The position numbers were made by a program, and so were the translations under genes. From Altererythrobacter ishigakiensis (lineage in GTDB: Bacteria; Pseudomonadota; Alphaproteobacteria; Sphingomonadales; Sphingomonadaceae): a stretch of DNA of 64,000 bases. Below the pieces are notes generated by a model. That model had not been told where the DNA came from. It made no database searches and saw only the letters and a program-made list of their open reading frames with translations. The DNA is taken from contig NZ_CP015963.1 of the NCBI RefSeq assembly GCF_001663155.1, positions 496,001-560,000 of the forward strand, given 5' to 3'. Position 1 is the stretch's first letter. Each line of letters begins with the position of its first letter. This document shows positions 10,117 to 19,471 of this stretch, piece after piece.

Positions 10117-11386
10117 CTTTGGATTCCTCTTGTCCTGGATGAGTTGGCCCGGTCAAACGGTATCTCCAAGCAAACAGGGCGAACAAGAATAATCCTTCGA
10201 CGATAGCGCCGACCAAGACTATATCGAAAAGGTCACGAGAGAATGCGAACGTCGCGATCCTCCAGCAATTTGCGACTACATATGCCGTGATCATTACCGT
10301 AGTGTAACTCACTTCGTTGCCGGCGGCGAAGGACGAACGTGAAATGATCGTGTTAAGCCCAATAGGCACCAGCCACGCTGCATATGCAGGCAATATAGAA
10401 AGCACCAAGAGAGCTTCCTGCGAGGTTTTGAAGTCCGGGAAAAGCAGCTTCGCAGCCTCTCCCACAGTGACAATTACGAGGGCAAAGGTGCAAAGAAACG
10501 CAGCACCCAGCATGATACCCTTGCGAGCCACTCTGAACTTTTCTTCTCCGCTTTTCATTATTTTGATCATCAAGAGAGTGGCAAACGGAGAAACGACCAG
10601 ACTCAAGACAGAGAAGGCTATCCGCTGTGATAAGGCAACCGCAGAAACCCAACCAGTTCCAACCAGCCCAGCCAATGCGACTATGAGAGCCTGGGTTGCG
10701 ATGAACGCAATTGATTCGCCACCAGCAAGAGAAAGTGACTTGGGCAAGTCCGGTAGCGGCTTCCGAGGCCTTGACTTCAAAGGCGCACCCCTCCCATTTT
10801 GCGATCGACAGAACAAGAAGCCACTCAGGGCTGCGATGCCGGCAGATGAAGAAAGTATGGCCGGAAGGGCCAAATCACTATCAGTGAAGTCGAGATGCCA
10901 GCATAGCAGTAACGCTAAAAGGAAAATGCTGCTCATGAGCAACTGCACGGTAGCGGCGATAGCGATACGGCCATGAGCCGACAGCTCAGCAAGAAAGTAC
11001 CCTTGTAGTACAGCGAATGCGGCGCCAGGTGCAATAACCGCCATCACAGGCGCAAGGTCGCCCCCAAGGCCTCCGAGTCCGACTACTATCGCCAGCGCCA
11101 AGTAGGCCAAGCTGGCAGCAAAGGAGATGCGCAACAGTAGATGACGGTAATACCCTAAGTGACTGCCGCGATTGGCCTCTTCCGATTGGCCAAGCTTAGC
11201 GGTGAAAGCTGTCGTAAATGGCCCAGCGAATACTGCCAAAACAGCAAAAAGAGGGAAAGAAACAAGGTAATACAAGTCAGTACTTGCAGTAAACCCAATC
11301 AAGAGGGCAATAGAAAGTTCTCTCGCAATTCCAACAAGGCGAGAAATTGCGATTACAAGAAAACCTATGGAAAATGCGCGCTTCAC
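10097..11386 (-). CDS. Lipid-linked oligosaccharide flippase (MurJ/Wzx, MOP superfamily)
   Basis: Polytopic 429-aa membrane protein with about 12-14 hydrophobic segments. The N-terminal layout, SRLVGIARELSIALLIG followed by STDLYYLVSFPLFAV, is characteristic of the MurJ/MviN-like branch of the MOP superfamily. In this operon, between glycosyltransferases and methyltransferases, it is best read as the Wzx-type flippase that turns undecaprenyl-linked repeat units to the periplasmic face. It is shorter than canonical MurJ (about 510 aa), which argues against it being the peptidoglycan flippase. Confidence 0.75.
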   Translation of the reverse strand: MKRAFSIGFLVIAISRLVGIARELSIALLIGFTASTDLYYLVSFPLFAVLAVFAGPFTTAFTAKLGQSEEANRGSHLGYYRHLLLRISFAASLAYLALAIVVGLGGLGGDLAPVMAVIAPGAAFAVLQGYFLAELSAHGRIAIAATVQLLMSSIFLLALLLCWHLDFTDSDLALPAILSSSAGIAALSGFLFCRSQNGRGAPLKSRPRKPLPDLPKSLSLAGGESIAFIATQALIVALAGLVGTGWVSAVALSQRIAFSVLSLVVSPFATLLMIKIMKSGEEKFRVARKGIMLGAAFLCTFALVIVTVGEAAKLLFPDFKTSQEALLVLSILPAYAAWLVPIGLNTIISRSSFAAGNEVSYTTVMITAYVVANCWRIATFAFSRDLFDIVLVGAIVEGLFLFALFAWRYRLTGPTHPGQEESKDASGKG

Positions 11387-11432
11387 GGTTCCATCGGCCC
11401 CTAGTGCGAGGCGGAATACTTAAGCATATGGG

Positions 11433-12296
11433 TCACTTGGCGCGTCTTGCTAGTTCTGCCGCGAGTTGGCCAGGCAATTTTGAGCGAGACGGGAAGAAAA
11501 AGAAGTTGTTTATATAGTTCCTGTCTTTCTCACTCCCTTCGAGATCGATTGCGTCAGGGTTCTGATGGTCTTCGATCTTGAACTCCGAAACCGATTTAAG
11601 GTTATTGCCCAATATGAAGAATCCTTCATATCCGATTTCCGCGAAGAACTCGAACACGGAGAGCGGGGCTCGTTTGGCGTGCCTCGCCTCCGACTCGATT
11701 AGGAACGCTGGAGCATATGCATCGATCGTTCCCAATGTTCCTCGCAGTACATCAAGCTCATGACCTTCGACATCGATTTTGATGAAAGAGCAGCGTTCAC
11801 GGATCTCATTATCAATGGTTGATACAGGTACATTATGGACAACGAAGTCAGGACCAAAGAAGTTTTCAGGAGCCATGCTGGCATAACCGTAGACCGGTCT
11901 ATTGTTTGAAATTGGCACCCGGATCTCAGCTTCGCCACCGCGATTGGAGATCGCCTTTTGTCGCCATTCGACAGAACGTCCGGTAGTGCGCTCGATCACC
12001 AGACCGACTTCCGGGAACGGCTCAAACGCTAAGACTTGAGCCCCAGCGCGCTCAAGCGCCCTCGTATAGAGCCCGTTATGCGCTCCAACGTCAATTGCTA
12101 CGTCGCCAGGTTTGATTATTGCATTTAGGAACAATCGCTCACGCTCTTGATTTGGCGAGCGCAACGCATCTGAAATCTTCGCCCAAGTTATCGGGGCGAG
12201 AGTGTATAATAGTCGGCTTAATAGATGAAGTGATCTCCGCGTCAATTCCCTTTTCCTTGCCAAGTGGACGATCGAACCCAACTGGTTGAGTCCCAA
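11433..12296 (-). CDS. FkbM family methyltransferase
   Basis: The 287-aa protein has the FkbM-type SAM methyltransferase motifs IDVGAHNGLYT (motif I), AFEPFPE and FIKIDVEGHELDVLRG. FkbM-family enzymes in polysaccharide loci O-methylate sugar hydroxyls; here the role is inferred from position. The start is a TTG at 12296 with a weak ribosome-binding site, 17 nt after the GT2 stop. A slightly later start is possible because the first 40 residues are basic and not clearly part of the fold. Confidence 0.78.
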   Translation of the reverse strand: MGLNQLGSIVHLARKRELTRRSLHLLSRLLYTLAPITWAKISDALRSPNQERERLFLNAIIKPGDVAIDVGAHNGLYTRALERAGAQVLAFEPFPEVGLVIERTTGRSVEWRQKAISNRGGEAEIRVPISNNRPVYGYASMAPENFFGPDFVVHNVPVSTIDNEIRERCSFIKIDVEGHELDVLRGTLGTIDAYAPAFLIESEARHAKRAPLSVFEFFAEIGYEGFFILGNNLKSVSEFKIEDHQNPDAIDLEGSEKDRNYINNFFFFPSRSKLPGQLAAELARRAK

Positions 12297-12313
12297 CTTC
12301 TTTTAACTGATTG

Positions 12314-13441
12314 CTAGCGATCCGAAGGAGGCTGCCAAGTCTGGTACTTTCTCCCGCGCAATGCATCCATAACCCCAAGTTGCGTTGCGGTGAAAGATAG
12401 GACGATATCGCCGATTTGAGCAAAGGTCTTTGGTCCAAACAGACATAGCAGTAAGAGCAGGCTTCCGATAGCTCCGACGGTTAAGCCGGTTGGAGCTCCT
12501 GCGAAACTCACTATCCATGCCAATCCGAAAATGCCTGACAAGCTGAGCCAAAGCCCACTGTTCCATCGCAACCACCGATGAGAGTAGTACTTGTACTGGT
12601 CCAACAAAGGCAGTGATCTGACTTCTTTCGATATATGTCGGTGACTAGAGAACGCGCGACAAGCAATCCGGCGCTTTCTGCGAAATTCTTCCGAACTTTT
12701 GGCTGCTGTTTGCTCGTATGCGAGCGCGTTTGGCGCTGAAACAAATCTCTTGCCTGCGAACACAACACTCATCGAAACGATGAAATCGTCGAGCAGATGC
12801 GACGGTACATCGGGGTATAGAGATCTCCGAACGGCGAAGATCGACCCGTCCGCCCCTAATGTTGAGCCGGTACGACCCTCTTCTCGCTTTATGAACTCCT
12901 CGATCCGCCAGTACGCGGAATTCGCTTGAGCCATCGAGCTATCCCTACTGTTGGTGTAGACTAGTCGGCCACAAACACCACCAACGTCTGGATCAGCAAA
13001 GCATTTTAATAGCTCGGCGGGTGCTTCGGGTGCCATCTCCACGTTGGCATCAGTACAAATTAGAATATCGGAGTTAGCCTGTCGCGCCATCTTTCCCATC
13101 CCGACAGCCTTGCCGGTCCGCTCGCTTGCCGCAACGACCCTAACTACGTCGGGGTGCGCCTGCCACATCTCAAGTGACCCATCTGAACTCTGGTCAACAT
13201 AAACCATGGCATCGATATTTGAAGTGAGCTCCCGAATTCGACGAATGTTTTCAACTTTCTTTCTAACCGCCCCAGCTTCGTTGAAGGCCGAGAAAATGAT
13301 GGTTGCAGTCAGATTTGGTTGTGCATTCTCAGCCCTTATTGGCATGGTTCGCAACAGCCGCAACGAACACGGATAAACTGTGAATGGGAAGATGAGAAGG
13401 AGGAAGAAAATCGCAAAAAGAGCAAAAAGTACGATATTCAT
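12314..13441 (-). CDS. Family 2 glycosyltransferase, membrane-bound
   Basis: The 375-aa protein has an N-terminal membrane helix (residues 2-25), then a GT-A fold with IIFSAFNEAG, the acidic motif YVDQSSDGS, ICTDANVEM in place of DxD, GADGSIFAVRR and LLDDFIVSM. Two C-terminal membrane helices follow. The layout matches processive or single-transfer GT2 enzymes of polysaccharide assembly that work at the cytoplasmic face of the inner membrane. The ATG overlaps the Wzy stop as ATGA. Donor and acceptor are unknown. Confidence 0.8.
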   Translation of the reverse strand: MNIVLFALFAIFFLLLIFPFTVYPCSLRLLRTMPIRAENAQPNLTATIIFSAFNEAGAVRKKVENIRRIRELTSNIDAMVYVDQSSDGSLEMWQAHPDVVRVVAASERTGKAVGMGKMARQANSDILICTDANVEMAPEAPAELLKCFADPDVGGVCGRLVYTNSRDSSMAQANSAYWRIEEFIKREEGRTGSTLGADGSIFAVRRSLYPDVPSHLLDDFIVSMSVVFAGKRFVSAPNALAYEQTAAKSSEEFRRKRRIACRAFSSHRHISKEVRSLPLLDQYKYYSHRWLRWNSGLWLSLSGIFGLAWIVSFAGAPTGLTVGAIGSLLLLLCLFGPKTFAQIGDIVLSFTATQLGVMDALRGRKYQTWQPPSDR

Positions 13442-14817
13442 GCCAGTTCTTTCCTAGCAATATCACCAGCCGAAGCCTTTTGATTGCGCTTCTGAGATGG
13501 CTGTTGATGAGATGTGCGAGAATGGGTTAGCACCCAGGCGAAAAGGACCGTCACAATAAGATCCTCGGCTGAGTTGGCACCCCCAAAAACTCCGCTCGCC
13601 TCGACAAAGCTTCGCATGAGAACCAAGACTATCAGTATTTGCAGGTAGGCGAAGCGCACTCCAAAGCGAAAAGTCGCAACGATCAGCCCGACAGCAGAGA
13701 GGGCCGTGCCAACGAGACCGATAGTTCCATAACGGACCAGCCCTTCAATCCAAATGCTATGGAATCCCCCGCCGGAGAGATTCGAGAGAACCCTGAGCTC
13801 CCATGAATAGAGGAAAGATAACTGTCCTGCATTCCGGCTTAAGGCCTCCGATACTGAGGTCGAGTAATCGCCAACTAACCACGCATCCCTAGATTCGATT
13901 AGTCCCGCTTGCCACATCGGCACACGGCCAGTGAAGAGACGCGCAACGTTCGGATCGCTAAGCGAATTTGAGTTAAGCTGAGCCAGAAGGAGCACGGCAA
14001 AGATACTTACCGTAATCACCGCGCCCAAGATCCAGGATTTTCGCGAAGCTTTATAGTGTCGACCGAAAACCAGCCTCTGAGCGACGATCCCCATGCCGAT
14101 AACAGCAGTGGCACCAACAAAAGCAATAATTGGCGTCCTCGTAGCAAGTGCGAAACTTGCGGCAAGGACAAATAAGGAGAGCAGGGCTAGCGGTATTCGC
14201 GAGCGATTCTTGCTAGGCCAAAAGTAAAGGAGTCCACACGCAAGGAGGAAAAGCGCAGAATTTGCCTGAAAGCTATCTTCGTTGAGCTGCGCCTTGACTA
14301 GCCGGGCCTGCCCCCAATTCCAATTGCCCAAGTCTCCGATGGCGAACACGAGATAGGCGCAGATCAAGATTGAGCCGACAAAAACAGCTCTCAGGAACCC
14401 CTCAACCAACGCAAAGCCCTGCCGAGTAGCGATTAGGATGGCGGCAGAGCAGCCGGCCAGCAACATTATCAAGGCCCTTACTAACTCAAGCCAGGCTTCG
14501 CTATTGGAGAATTGTAGAATCGTTGCAGTCGCGATTGCCAGGAACCATGGAATGAATGGCCACAAGAACTTGTAGGCAAGGCTTAGGCTTCGCGCTGAAA
14601 AGAATGCAAGGATGACTAGAATGACTTGGCTCAACCTCCACGCGGTGCTGTCGAACCCACCTTCTGGTGACGAAAAATAAAGGCTTGTAAGCACCGGAAT
14701 GGAAAGAAGGAGCCCCACAATCTGCGGCCACATTATATTGACGGAGCTTAATTTGATGGAAGTTGCGCTCGATCCTAATCCAATGGGCGGCCTTTTATTG
14801 AAGACGAATCCGCTCAC
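13438..14817 (-). CDS. Wzy-type polysaccharide polymerase (O-antigen ligase-like membrane protein)
   Basis: The 459-aa integral membrane protein has about 11-12 hydrophobic segments and a large periplasmic-type loop around residues 270-350, in the manner of Wzy proteins. It sits in the centre of the wza-wzc operon. The GTG at 14817 was chosen because it overlaps the preceding glycosyltransferase stop as GTGA and has AGGAC as ribosome-binding site. A TTG 48 nt upstream would overlap that gene much further. Wzy proteins are poorly conserved, so the call rests on topology and position. Confidence 0.65.
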   Translation of the reverse strand: MSGFVFNKRPPIGLGSSATSIKLSSVNIMWPQIVGLLLSIPVLTSLYFSSPEGGFDSTAWRLSQVILVILAFFSARSLSLAYKFLWPFIPWFLAIATATILQFSNSEAWLELVRALIMLLAGCSAAILIATRQGFALVEGFLRAVFVGSILICAYLVFAIGDLGNWNWGQARLVKAQLNEDSFQANSALFLLACGLLYFWPSKNRSRIPLALLSLFVLAASFALATRTPIIAFVGATAVIGMGIVAQRLVFGRHYKASRKSWILGAVITVSIFAVLLLAQLNSNSLSDPNVARLFTGRVPMWQAGLIESRDAWLVGDYSTSVSEALSRNAGQLSFLYSWELRVLSNLSGGGFHSIWIEGLVRYGTIGLVGTALSAVGLIVATFRFGVRFAYLQILIVLVLMRSFVEASGVFGGANSAEDLIVTVLFAWVLTHSRTSHQQPSQKRNQKASAGDIARKELA

Positions 14818-15983
14818 GATTGAGTCCTGTGCCAACCCAGAATCTTGCTGGCTGCGTCTCGCCAAAGCTCAGCAGCGCCCTTGTTTTGCTTTATTTCTCT
14901 TGCCGTCTCGAGGCGCTGTTCTCGCGGAACTTTGAGGAAACCTCGCACCGCCTCAACAATATCTTTGGTTCTAGCCTCTGCGTTTATCATTGGCCAAGCA
15001 GCCGACACGCCGCCCGTATTTCCAGCGTACGAAGAGGGTGTTCCTATAACCGGAATTCCATTGGACATTGCCAACGCGGCTACTCCGCTTTGAGAATCGA
15101 ATCCGTGATAAGGGCACAGCATTCCGTCCACTCCGGATAAGATGATCGGTAATTCTTCTTCAGGTACGAAGCCAACCCTGACCTCGACGTCCGGCAAGCC
15201 GTCAAGAATCTCAGCGCACTTGTGCCAATAGCTACCTTCTTCTCGATGCGGAGTGACACAAACCCGTAAATTCAGCTTTACCCGCTCCGCCTTCAGCTCT
15301 TTGTAAGCGAGCAAGCTCTCCTTGATGCGTTTATTAGCGCGAACTGCACCAAACAGCATGATCGTTGCGTTTTCGTTAGCACTAGGCGGCAGTATTCCTT
15401 CGACAACAAATGGGCCGTGATCTATCCGGGTGATTCTTGATGGCGCCACCTTAGCTTCCGAGGAGAGGCGCGACACCTGAACATCTGTCATAGCGAAGAT
15501 TTGGTCAAATCTCCGGTATATCCAGCGCCGCAATGACTTCTCAAGCCAATGGAAACCGTAAGGATAGCGCATTCGGTGTGCATAGAAATCGTGTAGGTTC
15601 AATGACACCTTAGCCCCTTTAAAACTTGCAATCAGAGCGGGTAAAAAAGAAAATGGGATAAATGGGTGTAAATCTATAAGTAAAAATGTCGAATGGGCAT
15701 GCAATTTCTTCCAAACATTGAACGAAATTTGGAAATTCATCTTAATCATCACGGCAATTCGGATGAGGAAGAATTGTTCCCGTTTTGGCTGTGAGATTAC
15801 AATTCTTTCAGAAACTTGCGGCTCCAGGTCCATCTTAGGCGCGACAAGCGTAACACTTTCGCCTTCGGCAAGCACTTGAGTGAGCTCGCTCGCGAAACGG
15901 CCCATGCCCCCCTCCCAAGCCATTGTGGCGACCAGAATGGGCATCCGCTCAACGATTTTTTTGGTTGGCGCGGCCTTCGTCAT
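14814..15983 (-). CDS. Family 4 glycosyltransferase
   Basis: The 389-aa GT-B fold protein has an N-terminal acceptor half beginning LVATMAWEGGMGRFA and a C-terminal half with LFGAVRANKRIKESL, PYHGFDSQSGVAALAMSNGIPVIGTP. The usual E-x7-E element is replaced by the DSQSG type found in some GT4 members. It starts 2 nt after the stop of the preceding glycosyltransferase. Bases 15601-15720, within the N-terminal half, have only about 36% GC (43 of 120), far below the flanking housekeeping genes, a sign of foreign origin. Confidence 0.78.
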   Translation of the reverse strand: MTKAAPTKKIVERMPILVATMAWEGGMGRFASELTQVLAEGESVTLVAPKMDLEPQVSERIVISQPKREQFFLIRIAVMIKMNFQISFNVWKKLHAHSTFLLIDLHPFIPFSFLPALIASFKGAKVSLNLHDFYAHRMRYPYGFHWLEKSLRRWIYRRFDQIFAMTDVQVSRLSSEAKVAPSRITRIDHGPFVVEGILPPSANENATIMLFGAVRANKRIKESLLAYKELKAERVKLNLRVCVTPHREEGSYWHKCAEILDGLPDVEVRVGFVPEEELPIILSGVDGMLCPYHGFDSQSGVAALAMSNGIPVIGTPSSYAGNTGGVSAAWPMINAEARTKDIVEAVRGFLKVPREQRLETAREIKQNKGAAELWRDAASKILGWHRTQS

Positions 15984-15985
15984 CC

Positions 15986-17206
15986 TCAGCCCACCAGATC
16001 GCGTGATGTCGATGGGAGTGATTCGGCGATTCTACGCCGCAATCGAGCCGCACACGCAGCGATGCTGAACTCTTCGCTGACCTTCACTCGACCGGCCTTC
16101 GCCTTCCTCTCTCTGAGCGTCTCGTCTTCGCATAGCGCCTGGATCGCATGGGCGATGCTCATTGCGTTCTTCTCAGGAACTAGGGAGCCGGAAGTGTTGT
16201 CGATAAGCTCGCTGATGCCTCCGTTAGGCGTTGCAATGACGGGGACGCCCGCCGCCATGGCTTCCATTAAGAAAACTGGAATACCTTCTTTGTCTCCATC
16301 AGATGCTGTGACACTGGGCAATGCGGCGATATCAAACTCTCCGCCCTGCAGCTGTCTCAAAAGCTCGCTGTGTGAAACCGGCCCGGCGAAGAAGACGCAC
16401 TCATTTAGATTGAGTCTATTCGAAATTTGGAGGAGCGTTTCCTCCAATGGGCCGTCGCCATAGATTGTAAGTTTGGGCTTCAGTCCATTGCTCCGCAACT
16501 TGGCGATCGCCTGGAGCAAATAGACGTGCCCTTTCTTCTCGATCAGACGTGCCCCAATCACGATTCTTGGGTCGTCCAGTCTACCAGTCCGGGTAGGAGC
16601 TGAAGTCTCATCGACCTCAACTCCCATCCTGATGATTTCGGGTGGTGTTTGGCCAGGTTGAAGCTGGGCTACGAGCTCATCATGACCCGGTTTATCAATT
16701 GCCCGAACGAACTCTGCCGAAGCGAATTTTCTAGATATTAGGTTTCCTTGTGCGATGTCATATCGGTGAGCTGTAATGCTCCAAGGTAGTCCGGCAAGCT
16801 TTGCCGCGATCATGGCCATAGTCGCTGGAACTGCGATCCAATGTGCGTGGATGTGATCGACCATTTGTTCTCGGGCATAACCGGAAAGCCAAACTGCCTT
16901 GGGCCAAACTGCAAGATTCCGCAAAGTCAGTTTCAAGCTCCGAGGCTCGACGGCGACCACCAAGCTCCTTAGAACCGCGATTGGTTGTCGGAGTATCTCG
17001 TTTAGAAAGCCCCTTGAGATATCCCAAGAAAACAGATCGGGAGAGACGGATTTTTGGTAATACGGCCAATCATGGGTCTGCCCCGCCGGAAGTGTAGGGC
17101 AAATCAAGACCTCGACACCGCTGTTTAAGTGCTGCTGAATCTCAGGTGCAATAAACGCCTCTGCAGAACCGAAAGGCATACTTTTTGTAATGTAAAGTAT
17201 TCTCAT
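15986..17206 (-). CDS. Family 4 glycosyltransferase
   Basis: The 406-aa GT-B glycosyltransferase starts MRILYITKSMPFGSAEAF. It shows a HIHAHWIAVPATMAM segment, the donor-site region RIVIGARLIEKKGHVYLLQA, TIYGDGPLEETL, and the E-x7-E motif in EGIPVFLMEAMAAGVPV. It is a close fit to GT4 enzymes of the colanic acid WcaL/AmsK type. It follows wzc by 28 nt and is probably translated from the same message. Sugar specificity cannot be read. Confidence 0.83.
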   Translation of the reverse strand: MRILYITKSMPFGSAEAFIAPEIQQHLNSGVEVLICPTLPAGQTHDWPYYQKSVSPDLFSWDISRGFLNEILRQPIAVLRSLVVAVEPRSLKLTLRNLAVWPKAVWLSGYAREQMVDHIHAHWIAVPATMAMIAAKLAGLPWSITAHRYDIAQGNLISRKFASAEFVRAIDKPGHDELVAQLQPGQTPPEIIRMGVEVDETSAPTRTGRLDDPRIVIGARLIEKKGHVYLLQAIAKLRSNGLKPKLTIYGDGPLEETLLQISNRLNLNECVFFAGPVSHSELLRQLQGGEFDIAALPSVTASDGDKEGIPVFLMEAMAAGVPVIATPNGGISELIDNTSGSLVPEKNAMSIAHAIQALCEDETLRERKAKAGRVKVSEEFSIAACAARLRRRIAESLPSTSRDLVG

Positions 17207-17234
17207 GTCGATTGGCGCTGCCTGCGGCGGTCAA

Positions 17235-19445
17235 TTAGCGTGAAGAGTATTCGTAGCTGTAGGCATAACTATAAGAATAGCCAGCTGACTTGGCATCAAA
17301 CTTTGTCATGAGCACACCCAAAACCTTAGCACCGCCTGCCTCCAAACGATTAATTGAACTACGAACATTATTGGCTCGATTTCGACCAGCCTCGGTAACG
17401 AAAAGGCAGCCCTCCGTTGTGCTCGCGATTTCGATTGCATCAGCCAGCCCCAGTGTTGGCGGACTATCGACCAGAACGATGTCGTAGTGGTGCGTTAGGC
17501 TTTCCAGTACTGTGCGTAAAGCAGGGCTAGCCAGCATGTCGGTTGGATTGGGTGGGATACCGCCACTGGCAATAAAGAAGAGCCCATCATGCTCGGTGGC
17601 ATGCGTTACATCCTCCACTTGTTTGTTCCCGGTTAGAAGGTCAGACATACCTTTGCCGTTTTCGACGCCAAACATTCTATGCTGGTTGGGGCGTCGCAAA
17701 TCCAGATCCACCACCAAAACCCGCTTGCCAATTCGGCTGAGAGCCAACGCAGTGGCGAAACAGCTAGATGATTTGCCTTCTCCCTGCACCGCGCTAGTAA
17801 AAGCCAGGGTCCGTGGAAGCCCATGCGAAGTCGATAGGATTAGTGAAGATCGAAGACTCGCATAGTGTTCCGATACTTCAGTCTTGGGATCGAGTATAAG
17901 ATCCTGCACTGCCTCACTTTCATCAACTCTTGGGCTTGCGCCGAGCAACGGAACATTGAGTTTGCGCGCGACATCATCAGGCGTTCGGATAATGTCAAAG
18001 AACTGCTCGCGACCAAATACAAACGCCCCCGCGAGCACAAGCCCCGATAGTAGAGAAAGCGCGATGTTGAGTAGGATGTTCGGGCTAAATGGCTCGATTG
18101 GTCGAGTTGCTCGATCGATAATCGAAACATTGTTGGCTTGGACGCCCGCTTCTGCATTGAGCTCATTGAAGCGGGTTAGAAGCAAGTCATACAATTCCCG
18201 ATCGTTTGCGATTTGGCGTTGGAGAATTCCAAGTTGCACGCCGCGCTCCTGCTCATCAAGCGTTTCAGATTTTAGTTGGGAAATCTGACTTTCGAGAGCG
18301 AGCTCTTGCTCGAGGGCGATCTCGTAGTTCGCTTTGATTGTTTGCTGGATACTTGTGGCAATTGCAGCGATCTGCCGGTCTAGTTCATCGAGGCGCGCCC
18401 TCGCTTGCTTGACGCTAGGGAACTCTTCTTTGCGGCGCTGGAGTTCCTGTTCATATTCTGCTTGTACTTTAGCGCGCTCCTCCAGCAGATTCTGCACAGC
18501 GAGGTTGTTGAGCGCCTGAGGCAAACTGATAGGATCTTGCTCGCGTGCAGTTTCCCATGACTTTTGCGCCGCAATCCGGCGCGACAATGCCCCTGCATAA
18601 TCCTGATTTAACTGTACCAAAGTAGCAGTTATCAATGAACGTGGCGTCGCTGCAGAACTGCCGGTGGCATCGGCGGCATTGGAAGCATCAATGACACGAG
18701 TACGCCGAGCATACTCGAGGGCAGCTCGTTCGGATTCAGCTAGACTAATCGCTGCTTCCTGTAATTGTTCCCGCAGAAACTCGCGAGCATATGAAGATGT
18801 ATCAAATCGCCGCTGAAGATTATTGCGGATGTAGTTCTCTGCGTAACTGTTTGCGATCCTTGCAGCCAACGCGCCAACAGGACTCTCGAAACTAATTGTA
18901 GCTATCCTAGAGTCGATCGGCAGCGTGACATCTAAATTCTCTTCAATAGTATCCAAAACAAGTTCTCTCTCTGCCTCTTCTCGCGGGAGAACACTTGATT
19001 GAATATTGCTTGGGTCAATTTCCATCTGCTCCAGGAAGCCGACGTTGTTAAACAACTGAAGATCCTCTGCCACCGCTTGTGCGAGCGAGCGACTGCGAAT
19101 TACGTCCAATTGAGTTTTTAAGAAACGATCAGAGTCAAATATTGATGCCGTAGCGTCGGCATCTTCAGTGCCTAGGACCTTGGCGGCTTCCTGATCAATC
19201 TGGACTGTAGCTTCGGCGCGATAGATAGGCGTCGAAAGAATTGTGACCACTACGCCAAGCAATAGACAGCCAAGCACTATGCCCGCGATCCAAAAGCGAG
19301 AGCGATAGACTGCAGCCCAGATGGCCTCGAGGTCGATAGAGATCAGGCCTTCGTCATCATAGCTGGTCTGATAACGATCGCCGAACTCCGACGATACGCG
19401 ACCGTTGCTTCCACTAGTATGCATATTGTCTTCCGGACTATTCAT
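17235..19445 (-). CDS. wzc: Polysaccharide copolymerase / tyrosine autokinase (Wzc type)
   Basis: The protein of about 736 aa combines a Wzz chain-length domain with a BY-kinase in one chain. Membrane segments lie near residues 50-75 and 455-480, with a long coiled-coil periplasmic region between them. The cytoplasmic kinase has Walker A SAVQGEGKSS, Walker A' VVDLDLRRPN and Walker B IVLVDSPPTL. The last 12 residues are a tyrosine cluster (YSYSYAYSYEYSS), the autophosphorylation tail. It pairs with Wza to control chain length and export. The ATG at 19445 is preferred; a TTG at 19457 is possible. No separate phosphatase (Wzb) gene is present in the window. Confidence 0.92.
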   Translation of the reverse strand: MNSPEDNMHTSGSNGRVSSEFGDRYQTSYDDEGLISIDLEAIWAAVYRSRFWIAGIVLGCLLLGVVVTILSTPIYRAEATVQIDQEAAKVLGTEDADATASIFDSDRFLKTQLDVIRSRSLAQAVAEDLQLFNNVGFLEQMEIDPSNIQSSVLPREEAERELVLDTIEENLDVTLPIDSRIATISFESPVGALAARIANSYAENYIRNNLQRRFDTSSYAREFLREQLQEAAISLAESERAALEYARRTRVIDASNAADATGSSAATPRSLITATLVQLNQDYAGALSRRIAAQKSWETAREQDPISLPQALNNLAVQNLLEERAKVQAEYEQELQRRKEEFPSVKQARARLDELDRQIAAIATSIQQTIKANYEIALEQELALESQISQLKSETLDEQERGVQLGILQRQIANDRELYDLLLTRFNELNAEAGVQANNVSIIDRATRPIEPFSPNILLNIALSLLSGLVLAGAFVFGREQFFDIIRTPDDVARKLNVPLLGASPRVDESEAVQDLILDPKTEVSEHYASLRSSLILSTSHGLPRTLAFTSAVQGEGKSSSCFATALALSRIGKRVLVVDLDLRRPNQHRMFGVENGKGMSDLLTGNKQVEDVTHATEHDGLFFIASGGIPPNPTDMLASPALRTVLESLTHHYDIVLVDSPPTLGLADAIEIASTTEGCLFVTEAGRNRANNVRSSINRLEAGGAKVLGVLMTKFDAKSAGYSYSYAYSYEYSSR

Positions 19446-19471
19446 TGGCGTGGGCAATCCATTCGATTTGG

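Noticed and set aside
10317..10976. 219-codon open frame on the plus strand
   Set aside because: Antisense shadow of the flippase gene; low-complexity, no ribosome-binding site, no family features.
10097..11386. Housekeeping MurJ
   Set aside because: Shorter than MurJ and embedded in a polysaccharide operon; a Wzx-like role is more likely.
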